From NCBI GenBank assembly GCA_029246415.1, contig JAQWNF010000006.1, positions 47,366 through 111,365 of the forward strand: a DNA stretch of 64,000 bases, written 5' to 3'. Below the pieces are notes generated by a model. The model made no database searches, had not been told where the DNA came from, and saw nothing but the letters and a program-made list of their open reading frames with translations. Shown one piece after another: positions 53,532 to 63,356 of the stretch. The stretch comes from Glaciecola sp. (GTDB taxonomy: Bacteria > Pseudomonadota > Gammaproteobacteria > Enterobacterales > Alteromonadaceae). Position numbers and translations under genes: made by a program. Position 1 is the first letter of the stretch; every line of letters starts with the position of its first letter.

Positions 53532-54023
53532 TTAATTTAAAAAATCCTCTAAAAACCATGCTGAAAATTCATGGCGTCCTTCTAAATTACTCTTAGAGTA
53601 AACACTTGAGGCTTGCTGACGAACCGTCGCTTCTTTGGTATCTCGAACTGCGGCAATTTCTTTCAAACTACACCCTTTCAATATCAGTAACGCCACTTGT
53701 TGTTCGGTATTCGTTAATGACCATTCCTCAAATTGGGTTTTAATGACACCCGAATAATGTGTTCGCTCTTGAGCCATTTTACTAGTTAATGATGTTATTT
53801 GTTGATTGGCAGTAGATAAATCCTTGACTAGATTTTTTAACTTTTGCGACTTATTCCTGATATGCATGATGAGAAGTACCGCGCCAAGACCAGATAAAAG
53901 TACTAACGTCGCTTCTTGTACAATATGCCAAAAGGGCACTTGTAGACCTATATCAACAAACACATCGATACCATTGAGTATCATGATGATGATTAAGATT
54001 GCAGTGATCAATCCTTCGCGCAT
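53532..54023 (-). CDS. Membrane-anchored LuxR-type HTH regulator
   Basis: Two N-terminal hydrophobic segments; C-terminal WSLTNTEQQVALLILKGCSLKEIAAVRDTKEATVRQQASSVYSKSNLEGRHEF. Confidence 0.8.
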   Translation of the reverse strand: MREGLITAILIIIMILNGIDVFVDIGLQVPFWHIVQEATLVLLSGLGAVLLIMHIRNKSQKLKNLVKDLSTANQQITSLTSKMAQERTHYSGVIKTQFEEWSLTNTEQQVALLILKGCSLKEIAAVRDTKEATVRQQASSVYSKSNLEGRHEFSAWFLEDFLN

Positions 54024-54164
54024 TATATGGTTGCCTTATTTGGAAGTGGATTTTAATAAACACTTTTAAAAACATGTCGTTATGTGCATACCATACACAT
54101 GTATATAGATAATATAATTCCTATGAAATAGGATTAGCTCAAATCATTAATGAATGAGGTTTTA

Positions 54165-55499
54165 GTGAAAACGTTTAGTTCATCAACACAAACCATCTTT
54201 ACTACAGTATTTATTGGAATATTTAGTGTATTGGTATCGGGTCACGTGAGTGCCAAGGATAGCACTAATAATAGTGATACTACCCATATTGACCGTACTA
54301 ATAGTAACAATGCAGCACAAACATTCAATCAAAAATTATCTCTACAAGATGTATTAGCAGCAACAATGGCGACACAAGGTCGGGTTGATTTATTGAATCG
54401 CCAACAAGAGAATGACAATGATAGATCGCTTGTTTGGCTTGATTCGAATCCAACACTATCGTTGTTATACATGCATAATCAAACCCAGGATGCTGATAAA
54501 GAAGCGCAATTGAGTGTTGTTTTACCGATTAAATCCAAACTTAAGCGTGACTTAGATGGCCTTAGCACTAAATCTAAATTAAGTTTGCAAGGGCTGGCAC
54601 AGCAGCAACAAGCTTTATATTACTCCGGACTCATTCGCACCTTGATTTGGGACAATCAAGAAACAAGCGTGTTAGTCAATGCAGAGCAACGTAAAGTAGC
54701 AGTATTAAAAGAGTTACTAGCGCAGTATAGCCAGATGGCAGAACTGAATGCATTGCCACAATATGCCTTGTTTTTACTGCAAAAAGAGGTCAATGATAGT
54801 CAAATAGCTAACTTGGAATATACCCAAAAATTAGCGTTTACACAGAAGCAATATAAACAATTAACTGGGTTGCAGACATTTCCAGAACAGATACTTGAGC
54901 ACTCCACAGTTTTCAATATCCACGCATCGTTTGTTGACCATGCAGTTGATAATACAGTTCTAAATAATAATATTGCTAAGCACCCAGCTATACAATTACT
55001 CGATCTTGAGTGGCTGGTAATCAACCAAGGTATGCAAGGGCAAAGTCAGTCAGCGAAATCCTGGCAGCTACAACTTGCAGCCAAACGCATTGAAGGTGTC
55101 AATTTTAGCGATAATCAAATTGGTGTTGGGGTGGATATTCCGATCACTATCGGACATGAGTTGTCCACTTCACAGCGCAATGAATTAAGCCAAGCAAAAC
55201 TCAATTATGAAGTGTCGCGTAGTCAACTACTGACAAACATACGAACAGATCTACACACCCAGATAGCGGAATACGATTTTTTACTTAAAAAGCAACATTT
55301 GCTAGATAAGAATCGTGAAACATTGGGCAAATTAGAGCAGTCAATTACTACAATGCTTGCTGCTAATACTCAAAACCAAGTTGTACATATTCGTAACCTT
55401 ATCGAATTATTTACGGCTCAAACCAGCATTTCCTTAAATCAACTCGCGATTAACCGACAAATAGCGATAATTAATCAAGCCCAAGGACTCTCATTATGA
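54165..55499 (+). CDS. TolC-family outer membrane efflux protein
   Basis: Helical TolC-like sequence (LSLQDVLAATMATQG...SQRNELSQAKLNYEVSRSQL); first gene of an RND operon. GTG at 54165 after GAGG is a better start than 54150. Confidence 0.75.
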   Translation: MKTFSSSTQTIFTTVFIGIFSVLVSGHVSAKDSTNNSDTTHIDRTNSNNAAQTFNQKLSLQDVLAATMATQGRVDLLNRQQENDNDRSLVWLDSNPTLSLLYMHNQTQDADKEAQLSVVLPIKSKLKRDLDGLSTKSKLSLQGLAQQQQALYYSGLIRTLIWDNQETSVLVNAEQRKVAVLKELLAQYSQMAELNALPQYALFLLQKEVNDSQIANLEYTQKLAFTQKQYKQLTGLQTFPEQILEHSTVFNIHASFVDHAVDNTVLNNNIAKHPAIQLLDLEWLVINQGMQGQSQSAKSWQLQLAAKRIEGVNFSDNQIGVGVDIPITIGHELSTSQRNELSQAKLNYEVSRSQLLTNIRTDLHTQIAEYDFLLKKQHLLDKNRETLGKLEQSITTMLAANTQNQVVHIRNLIELFTAQTSISLNQLAINRQIAIINQAQGLSL

Positions 55500-56584
55500 A
55501 GCGATTAGTATCAACTACAGTGCGCAGTTTACATTTATATGCGTCAGTGATGTTAATTAGCATAACACTTGCGATACCGCTGTATGCTAAATCTGCAGAA
55601 AGCTTAAGAGTGAGTGTGCAACAACTAGGGGCATTACAGCAACAAATACATACCGCCAGCGAAATATCTCAATACGCAGGAAGCCCATTATTAGGCACGG
55701 TTACTGAATTACCCGGTCAGGCGTATATTCTAAAAGCCCCAATGAATATCCAGCAAGCGTTATATCTTCAACCCTCAGGTACAATAATTAAAGCGGGAGA
55801 AGATGTTGTTAAATTAGTTGGCCCAGAAGTGCATCACTATTATGCCCAATATAAAATCTATCAACAGCTGCACGCTCAAAGTGAAACCTTGTATGCAAAT
55901 AACCAGCGTTTATTTAAGAATAAGTCGATTAGTGAGAGTGAATGGCTCTCAGTTAGCGAGCAATATTATAAAATTAAACTCGCTTATGACGAATACGAAC
56001 ATTTCTTTGCTTATGTAACACAGGTTGATGAAGAAAACGACACGATAACGCTAGGAGCACCGATAGGTGGTCACGTATTGTATGACCCATCTGTAGCGAT
56101 GAATATTGATGATGTCATTGGCCGTTTTGTGCCTAAAAGCGCGGTTAGAGTGCATATTCAAGTACATGTTGCCAATCGGCTCAGTGAAGTGGGGCAGAGT
56201 TCGCCACCAATACAATCCATACAATTACCATATTGTTTATTAGGCATCAGTCACACCGATCAACGTATAGAGCAATTCTACCAAAGCGCCTGGTCTGCGC
56301 CGATTACTACAAACTGTCACCTGCAATTAGGTGAACAAGTATCATTGATCCCACATTATTCTACGCAAGCATATCAAATCAGCAAAGACAGTGTGTTTAC
56401 CTGGGAGGGAGCGAGTTATGTGTGGGTTAAAGATAGGGACAGCTACATAGCAGTTGAAGTCGATTTACTGGCCAGTGAAGCGCAGACCTATATCGTGACA
56501 GCCGAACAAACGCTCGCGAACAAATCAATATTAACGACATCGGTTAGTGCTGCACAAGGAATTTTGTTAGGGTTGGGGGAATAA
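55496..56584 (+). CDS. RND periplasmic adaptor (membrane fusion) protein
   Basis: Position between TolC-like and RND genes; MFP-like AGEDVVKLVGPEVHHYYAQYKIY...GAPIGGHVLYDPSVAMNIDDVIGRFV. Confidence 0.75.
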   Translation: MKRLVSTTVRSLHLYASVMLISITLAIPLYAKSAESLRVSVQQLGALQQQIHTASEISQYAGSPLLGTVTELPGQAYILKAPMNIQQALYLQPSGTIIKAGEDVVKLVGPEVHHYYAQYKIYQQLHAQSETLYANNQRLFKNKSISESEWLSVSEQYYKIKLAYDEYEHFFAYVTQVDEENDTITLGAPIGGHVLYDPSVAMNIDDVIGRFVPKSAVRVHIQVHVANRLSEVGQSSPPIQSIQLPYCLLGISHTDQRIEQFYQSAWSAPITTNCHLQLGEQVSLIPHYSTQAYQISKDSVFTWEGASYVWVKDRDSYIAVEVDLLASEAQTYIVTAEQTLANKSILTTSVSAAQGILLGLGE

Positions 56585-56585
56585 T

Positions 56586-59500
56586 ATGCTAGCAGGCATT
56601 ATCCGATTTTCATTAATCCAACGTGTATTTGTCGTTATTATTTCGTTATTTATTTTACTAGCAGGGGCTTCAGCATGGTTTGCATTACCGATTGATGCGT
56701 TTCCGGACATCGCACCGACTCAAGTCAAAGTGATACTAAAAGCGCCCGGTATGACGGCGGAAGAAATTGAAGCACAAGTTACACTGCCCATAGAAACTGA
56801 ATTGTTAGGGATCCCCAAACAACAAATTTTACGCTCCACCACTAAATATGCCATCACTGATATAACCTTAGACTTTATAGAAGGGACGGATATTTATTGG
56901 GCTAGGCAACAGGTAGCTGAGCGTTTGGCTAATATTATGCCGAACTTACCAGCTGGACTTGAAGGTGGTGTTGCACCAATGAGTACACCATTGAGTGAAA
57001 TGTTTATGTTTTCACTGGAAAACCCGAATCTGTCATTGGTTGAACGTCGGCAAATTTTAGAATGGGAAATTCGTCCATTACTGCGCACTATAGATGGTGT
57101 TGCGGATGTAAATATTTTGGGTGGTTTTGCTAAAACCTATCAAATTAGCCCTGACCCCATTAAATTAGCACGCATAAAAATGTCGTTAGATGAATTGGCG
57201 ATTGTGGTTAATAACAGCAACCAAAATGGTAATGTTGGGCGTATTAATATTGGCAATGATACCTTGATAGTGCGCAGTGAAGGGCGCGTCAACGATCTTA
57301 CACAGCTAAATGATATGGTGATCGCCGTTCAATCTGGGACGGTAATTCGTCTCCGCGATATTGCTGCGGTATCCGAAGGTCATTTAACGCGATATGGTTC
57401 TGTTACGCGCAATGGGCAAGAGACAACTGAAGCGATAGTCATCGCTCTGAAAGATTCAAACACCGCACAAGTCATTGAGTTAGTGACACAAAAGCTGCAA
57501 CAAATCGAAGCGACCTTACCTAAAGACTCAAGTATCAATATATTCTATAACCGAAAAAACTTAATCGACAAAGCGATAGGCACAATTGAAGAGGCGTTGC
57601 TAATTGCAATCTTGCTGGTAGTTGTCGTGCTTTCCTTATTTTTAGGAGATGTGCGAGCAGCTGTTGCGGTGTCATTAGTGTTGCCTTTTTCAGCTGCTTG
57701 TACTTTTTTATTAATGGAGCAATTTGGTTTTACTGCCAATCTCATGAGTTTGGGAGGGTTAGTTATTGCCATCGGTATGCTGGTAGATGCTTCAGTCGTA
57801 GTGGTAGAAAATACCGTCAATTCAATGCAAAAAAATGCGTCCTTACCTAAGTTACATTTGGTCTATCGTGCTTGCAAAGAGGTCGCAACCCCCGTGGTTT
57901 CAGGCACAATTATTGTGATAATCGTGTTTTCTCCTCTGCTCACATTAACTGGATTAGAAGGGAAATTATTTACTCCGGTAGCCGTCACTATTGTCTTTGC
58001 GATGCTTTCTTCTTTGCTCCTATCATTAACCGTCATTCCAGCATTTACTTCATTCTTATTAAGCCGTGATGCGGGGAGTGAGCCTAAGTTTGTACAAGCA
58101 TTACAAATTCGCTATCAAGCGTTATTGCGCCGTACCTTAGTTGCTCCAAAGCTAATGATAGTCGTCGCGTTGTTGTTATTGTTAGCTAGTGGTGTGCTGT
58201 TTACCTCTTTAGGTAAAACCTTTATGCCAGTATTGGATGAAGGCGATATTATTGTTCAATTAGAAAAATCCCCGAGTATTTCGCTACAAGCGTCAACACA
58301 ATTAGATATTCAAATCGAACAAGCTCTGTTGGCTCAGATCCCCGAAATAAAGCAAATTGTTGCAAGAGTCGGATCTGATGAAATAGGTCTCGATCCAATG
58401 AGCCTAAACGAAACTGATGTCTTTATGGAACTTCAGCCGATGGAGCAGTGGAGGTTTGCATCAAAAGAGGAATTAATCGACACCATTCGAGATGTACTGG
58501 CAGAATTTCCGGGGATCAACGTGGGCTTTACGCAACCGATTCAAATGCGTGTATCTGAAATGTTGACTGGTAGCACTGGCGCTGTGACCATCAAAATTTT
58601 TGGTGATGATATTCCTAGTTTGGCAAAACTCGCACATGATATTAGTGCGTTAACCAAAAATATCGCAGGTAGTGTCGATGTGAATGCTGCTGTGATTGAA
58701 GGGGGCGATTTTTTAAATATCTCGCTCAAACCAGAAATTGCTCAACAGTACAAAATGACCACTGCACAGCTAGCTAGGATAATTAAAAGTCAACTTGAAA
58801 CGGTCACCATCTCCACGCTGATCCAAGGCAAAAAGAAAACTCCCATTGTCTTTGGTTTGAGTGATGGACATGAGATCAAACCAAGTAATATTTCTCAAAT
58901 CAAACGCATGAACATTTTATTGCCGGATGCGTCTATTCTGCCTTTAGCGCTCATAGCGGATGTATCGTTTAAGCAAGGTCCGATTTTAATTGAACGGGAA
59001 AATAGTAATCGCTTTGCTGTTGTAACGTCGAATGTTAAAGAACGTGATATTGTTAGTTTTGTCGATGAATTACAGCTCAATGTAAATCAACATATTGCGT
59101 TACCAGTAGGTTACAGCATTACCTTTGGAGGTGAATTTGAAAACCAACAACGCGCAACGAACAACTTATTATTGGTCGTGCCAATGGCATTAGGGTTGAT
59201 TTTAATTATTCTGTTCACCACATTTGGTTCGCTAGCTAAAGCGACGTTGATTTTGGCCAATATTCCCTTTGCTATTATGGGGGGCATCATCGCGCTGTAC
59301 CTTAGTGGTGAGTTTTTGTCGGTCCCTGCGTCGGTTGGGTTTATCGCCTTGTTAGGTGTTGCAGTGTTAAATGGCGTTGTCATGCTCAGTTACTTTGAGC
59401 AGACCAAAGCACAAGTGCACGATTTGTCATTACGAGTCGTTAATGGCGCTAAACAGCGATTGCGTCCGGTATTAATGACCGCATTAACCGCGATGTTTGG

Positions 59501-59654
59501 TTTGATGCCATTAGTGATTGCAACGGGGCCAGGTGCGGAGATCCAAAAGCCATTAGCGATAGTCGTTATTGGAGGCCTTTTTACCTCTACTTTCACCACG
59601 CTTTTTTTAATTCCTGTGTTTTATATTTGGTTGGAGAAACGTAATGCAAACTGA
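56586..59654 (+). CDS. HME-RND (CzcA-like) efflux transporter
   Basis: FALPIDAFPDIAPTQVKVILKAPGMTAEEIEAQVTLPIE; VVENTVNSMQ; GKTFMPVLDEGDIIVQLEKSPSISL; ATGPGAEIQKPLAIVVIGGL. Confidence 0.93.
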   Translation: MLAGIIRFSLIQRVFVVIISLFILLAGASAWFALPIDAFPDIAPTQVKVILKAPGMTAEEIEAQVTLPIETELLGIPKQQILRSTTKYAITDITLDFIEGTDIYWARQQVAERLANIMPNLPAGLEGGVAPMSTPLSEMFMFSLENPNLSLVERRQILEWEIRPLLRTIDGVADVNILGGFAKTYQISPDPIKLARIKMSLDELAIVVNNSNQNGNVGRINIGNDTLIVRSEGRVNDLTQLNDMVIAVQSGTVIRLRDIAAVSEGHLTRYGSVTRNGQETTEAIVIALKDSNTAQVIELVTQKLQQIEATLPKDSSINIFYNRKNLIDKAIGTIEEALLIAILLVVVVLSLFLGDVRAAVAVSLVLPFSAACTFLLMEQFGFTANLMSLGGLVIAIGMLVDASVVVVENTVNSMQKNASLPKLHLVYRACKEVATPVVSGTIIVIIVFSPLLTLTGLEGKLFTPVAVTIVFAMLSSLLLSLTVIPAFTSFLLSRDAGSEPKFVQALQIRYQALLRRTLVAPKLMIVVALLLLLASGVLFTSLGKTFMPVLDEGDIIVQLEKSPSISLQASTQLDIQIEQALLAQIPEIKQIVARVGSDEIGLDPMSLNETDVFMELQPMEQWRFASKEELIDTIRDVLAEFPGINVGFTQPIQMRVSEMLTGSTGAVTIKIFGDDIPSLAKLAHDISALTKNIAGSVDVNAAVIEGGDFLNISLKPEIAQQYKMTTAQLARIIKSQLETVTISTLIQGKKKTPIVFGLSDGHEIKPSNISQIKRMNILLPDASILPLALIADVSFKQGPILIERENSNRFAVVTSNVKERDIVSFVDELQLNVNQHIALPVGYSITFGGEFENQQRATNNLLLVVPMALGLILIILFTTFGSLAKATLILANIPFAIMGGIIALYLSGEFLSVPASVGFIALLGVAVLNGVVMLSYFEQTKAQVHDLSLRVVNGAKQRLRPVLMTALTAMFGLMPLVIATGPGAEIQKPLAIVVIGGLFTSTFTTLFLIPVFYIWLEKRNAN

Positions 59655-59952
59655 GCAGCATGACTTGATCTTAATGGCCGTGGTACCTGAATTACTCAAA
59701 GATGATGTGGTCGACACTTTAATGGAGCTTGCGCTTATTAGCGGGTTTAGTTTATTTAACATTCAAGGGTTTAGTAAAGACCATAATCATTATAGTCTTA
59801 GAGAACAGGTCGAAGGCTATAAAGGGTTTTACCGTTTTGAAATTATGCATTCAGCACAACATACCACCGCCGTGTTACAACAGTTAAAACACGTGTCTCA
59901 AGGACAGATCCGTTATTGGCTAGTGCCAATAATTGAGCAAGGAATTATCTGA
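59644..59952 (+). CDS. DUF3240 family protein
   Basis: QHDLILMAVVPELLKDDVVDTLMEL...YWLVPIIEQG; overlaps the 3' end of the CzcA-like gene. Confidence 0.75.
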   Translation: MQTEQHDLILMAVVPELLKDDVVDTLMELALISGFSLFNIQGFSKDHNHYSLREQVEGYKGFYRFEIMHSAQHTTAVLQQLKHVSQGQIRYWLVPIIEQGII

Positions 59953-59974
59953 TTGTAATGCGTTAATTAATGAG

Positions 59975-60307
59975 TTATGCCTCGGTATTAATTGGCTGAA
60001 TACCTTGCCAGTTTGCAGGGTACTTTCCTTGTAACACATAAGAAAACGCAATAATTTCAGCCACGATAACAAAAATTTCTTGGGGTACTTCTTGTCCGAT
60101 ATCTAATGTGTTAAGAATTTCGGCTAAATGAGGATCTTCATGAATTAACACCCCATGTGCATGTGCTAATGCGATCATCTCTTCTGCTAGCGCATTATCA
60201 CCTTTCGCTAGGACGATTGGAGCGGCGTTATCTTGTGCTGAATATTTAAGTGCTGCTGCCTGTTTTTTTGGGGCTTTGGTTTGGCTCTTTGAAGCTTGAT
60301 ATTTCAT
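59975..60307 (-). CDS. FlhB C-terminal-like protein (EscU/YscU/HrcU family)
   Basis: AALKYSAQDNAAPIVLAKGDNALAEEMIALAHAHGVLIHEDPHLAEILNTLDIGQEVPQEIFVIVAEIIAFSY. Confidence 0.88.
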   Translation of the reverse strand: MKYQASKSQTKAPKKQAAALKYSAQDNAAPIVLAKGDNALAEEMIALAHAHGVLIHEDPHLAEILNTLDIGQEVPQEIFVIVAEIIAFSYVLQGKYPANWQGIQPINTEA

Positions 60308-62481
60308 ACCGATACCTCTTTTTCAAGGCCAAAAGATTTAGGCCAATCGACTAAACTATCGTTAATCACACCCTGATAAGCCGGTTGTGTGTCTACAGTA
60401 AATCCTAACTGGCGTAATCGTTGCTCTAATGCATGTTTGTGCTGGTTGATATTATCTAATAATGTTTCGGTCGAACCATATAATGCAATGTTGACAGTTT
60501 GTGCCTGTAAGGTGGCTTTAACTAACAGCGTTCCTTGTGACGAGGTTTCGGTATTATTTGTCGGTACATTGCTGTTGTTCGGGATATCAAACTGTAACGA
60601 GATATGCCATTTATTACCCTGGTGTTCCACTCGATCTTGATGCTCAGAGCCAGTCTGTTGTTCTTGCTTAATCAACAATTGTATCGGTTGTTTTGACCCC
60701 GATAAAAAATTCGGCAAGGTAAAATATTGACTATCAGGATGCTGTGTTTGCCATTCAAGACTCACCGCTTGTTGTAATCTATGACCGGTCAATAAACGAG
60801 TGATCCCTTGCAGTAACTCACTTGCAGGGTCGTGATTGCTATCTTGAGTTTTGCTATTAGATTGCTGTAAGTTACGTGATGCAATATGGGGAGCAATTAA
60901 GGTATTGAGGTGTTGTTCTAATGCAATGTGCTTAGCGCTCGCGCTACCCATGCCAGATAACTGTTGTTGTAACTTACTCGCTAAACTGATTTGCACCATA
61001 GTCGCTAGACCGCTTAACACAGTTGATTGTGGTGAATTACTTTGTGGTTGTCGTTGTGTCATTTTATGCAGCACCAATGACGCGATATCCGTTTGCGTTA
61101 ATTCTTGTACTTCCGCTAACAATTGTTCGCTGTTGGGCGCACCTGTTGTAGGTGATTGCCCTGCAGGCAATAATCCCTGCAAGGATTGAGTGCTTAGTGC
61201 TTGTGTGTTTAGCAGAGGAGCACCTGCCAGTGGAGCTGGTGTCATTGAAGCCTGTACAAGTGCAGCTTGTGCAAGTGAAGGGCGCGACAAAGGCTGCAGC
61301 ATATTGCCTGAATCTGGTCTTGATGTTTGGTTGAGCGATTGACTTTGCGTAATCATTTGACTTAATGGCTTGATGAGGGCACTAGGTAATGCAATGTCAG
61401 TCGCTATATTTGCACTTGCCAAGCGTAACACGTTTGCGCTTGCGGTCTGTTGTGCCGAACTATGTATAACGCCAGAACTTATAACGCTAGGGCGATCCAG
61501 TGATTCCGGCGCAATCGATAATTTATCAAGTTGTGGTGTCAGTAACAGCGATGATTTCTGGGGTGATAATGCTTGCATGAAGGGTTTAGCTTCTTGGCTA
61601 TTGATGCGTTGAACGATGCTAGACAACTCGTTTGTCGGTAGAGTTATTTTTCCGCCGTGAAGTTGGTTAACCGCTTTCAAAAAAGTTTGTGTTGCAACAT
61701 GCTGAGTATTGAGAGCGCCGGCAATAATCTGCTTGTTTAATGCTAATTGGATATCTACCATTTTTGCTCCATTGACGACTGATGCGGCGCTAGCCAGATG
61801 TTGCTTAGGTTTAGCATCAATCGTCAACATCGCTTCAGACGAAGTCGATGTAGTACTTTTATTCAGATTATTGACCAACGTTTGTAAGGCATTCGGTAGA
61901 CGTTGCAATGGGACATTTACCACTTTGTCTAAAGGCGCGACAAACAGTGATAGTAAATTGGCTAAAGGTTTATTGGTACCTTGTATTTGTCCGGATAGTA
62001 TTAGTTGATTGGCTTGCACTAACAACGCTAATGCAATCTGCGTTCGTTGCTGTGCTGGGATCTTGATACTAGAATGTGCTAGCGCTTGAGGATTGCTCAG
62101 CGCTTCAATGGACACGGTTAAGGAAGGTGTCTGTTGTGAATCTGAACGCGCATTGGCCTGTTGTGCCAGTAAGCTTTTTACGAGTTTGATTTGGTCGTCA
62201 GTTAACGGGATTGATACTTTTGCTTGCTGTGAGGATGTTTGCGCTTGATTCGACATGCCTTCGTGTAAACGAATAATGAGTTGTTTACCTTGCACTGCCA
62301 AGACTAAATTTTCAGCATGGGTAATGTGGGTACTAGTGCTTAATTGCTGGTGTAACTTAGTTTGGGCTTGTTGCGTCAGACCGTCATGCACAGTGGGTTG
62401 TGGCGCTCGCATATTTGCGGGCACCGCTGCTGCCACTTTGTTGATCAACTGATTAAGGCCACGCAACATATCTTGAGTCAT
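60304..62481 (-). CDS. FliK-like flagellar hook-length control protein
   Basis: Long Gln/Ser/Leu-rich region; C-terminal Flg_hook-like QGTLLVKATLQAQTVNIALYGSTETLLDNINQHKHALEQRLRQLGFTV; paired with FlhB-like gene. Confidence 0.75.
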   Translation of the reverse strand: MTQDMLRGLNQLINKVAAAVPANMRAPQPTVHDGLTQQAQTKLHQQLSTSTHITHAENLVLAVQGKQLIIRLHEGMSNQAQTSSQQAKVSIPLTDDQIKLVKSLLAQQANARSDSQQTPSLTVSIEALSNPQALAHSSIKIPAQQRTQIALALLVQANQLILSGQIQGTNKPLANLLSLFVAPLDKVVNVPLQRLPNALQTLVNNLNKSTTSTSSEAMLTIDAKPKQHLASAASVVNGAKMVDIQLALNKQIIAGALNTQHVATQTFLKAVNQLHGGKITLPTNELSSIVQRINSQEAKPFMQALSPQKSSLLLTPQLDKLSIAPESLDRPSVISSGVIHSSAQQTASANVLRLASANIATDIALPSALIKPLSQMITQSQSLNQTSRPDSGNMLQPLSRPSLAQAALVQASMTPAPLAGAPLLNTQALSTQSLQGLLPAGQSPTTGAPNSEQLLAEVQELTQTDIASLVLHKMTQRQPQSNSPQSTVLSGLATMVQISLASKLQQQLSGMGSASAKHIALEQHLNTLIAPHIASRNLQQSNSKTQDSNHDPASELLQGITRLLTGHRLQQAVSLEWQTQHPDSQYFTLPNFLSGSKQPIQLLIKQEQQTGSEHQDRVEHQGNKWHISLQFDIPNNSNVPTNNTETSSQGTLLVKATLQAQTVNIALYGSTETLLDNINQHKHALEQRLRQLGFTVDTQPAYQGVINDSLVDWPKSFGLEKEVSV

Positions 62482-62660
62482 AGCAGGTTATCGGCGGATC
62501 TTTACGACACTGTATAAGTTTTAATTATTTAAAGTAACTAGCTAAATCATTTGTCTAGGCCAATAGCAGCACAAAACTACTACTAAATGCTAGGGAAAAA
62601 ATACTGCTTAAGTCGTTGATTATGGTATGATAAACGGGTTTAAATTAGTGGGTAAAAACA

Positions 62661-63356
62661 GTGAATGGCAAGACTAGTATAACTAGTAATTACACGGATA
62701 TATTGCGCCTAAATGCTCAAGGGCTTTCGTGCATCAAGCAAGACCGCATTTTATTTGAAGATTTTTCAATACAAGTTCATGCCGGAGAGCTAATTCACTT
62801 AGTCGGTCCTAATGGTGCCGGTAAAACGAGTTTATTACGAATATTAGTGGGGCTTTCTGAGCCTGAAACTGGTGGTGTGATCGTGACCGATGCCGCACGT
62901 TCGGAAACCGCAAGTTTCTCAGGTACCGAGACGCCTTCCGAAAATAAAATTGATTATCCACTGTTATATTTAGGGCATAAATTAGGCTTAAATCAATACC
63001 TTTCAAGTGTAGAAAACCTTGCTTATTGGGCTAATATGCATGGCATAGCAACTGATCAACACGAGTTATATGCATTACTCGCACGCTTTAATTTGGTGGG
63101 ACTGGAAGACGTACCTAGTGGACAACTATCTGCAGGTCAACAACGTCGGGTATCATTAGCGAGAACACAATTATTACATACTCATGTGTGGATTTTAGAT
63201 GAGCCGTTTACCTCTTTGGACGTTTCGGGCGTGGCATTTATCCAAGATTTAGTGGATGACTTTGTGGCTCAAGGCGGGGCAGTATTGATGACATCACATC
63301 AAGCATTACAAAGCCGCTTACCGGTAAAAACCGTGACTTTAGAGTATCGCTTATGA
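62661..63356 (+). CDS. ccmA: Cytochrome c biogenesis heme exporter ATPase CcmA
   Basis: LVGPNGAGKTSLLRILVGLSEPETG, LYLGHKLGLNQYLSSVENLAYW, LSAGQQRRVSLARTQL, WILDEPFTSLD. Alternative start. Confidence 0.92.
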   Translation: MNGKTSITSNYTDILRLNAQGLSCIKQDRILFEDFSIQVHAGELIHLVGPNGAGKTSLLRILVGLSEPETGGVIVTDAARSETASFSGTETPSENKIDYPLLYLGHKLGLNQYLSSVENLAYWANMHGIATDQHELYALLARFNLVGLEDVPSGQLSAGQQRRVSLARTQLLHTHVWILDEPFTSLDVSGVAFIQDLVDDFVAQGGAVLMTSHQALQSRLPVKTVTLEYRL

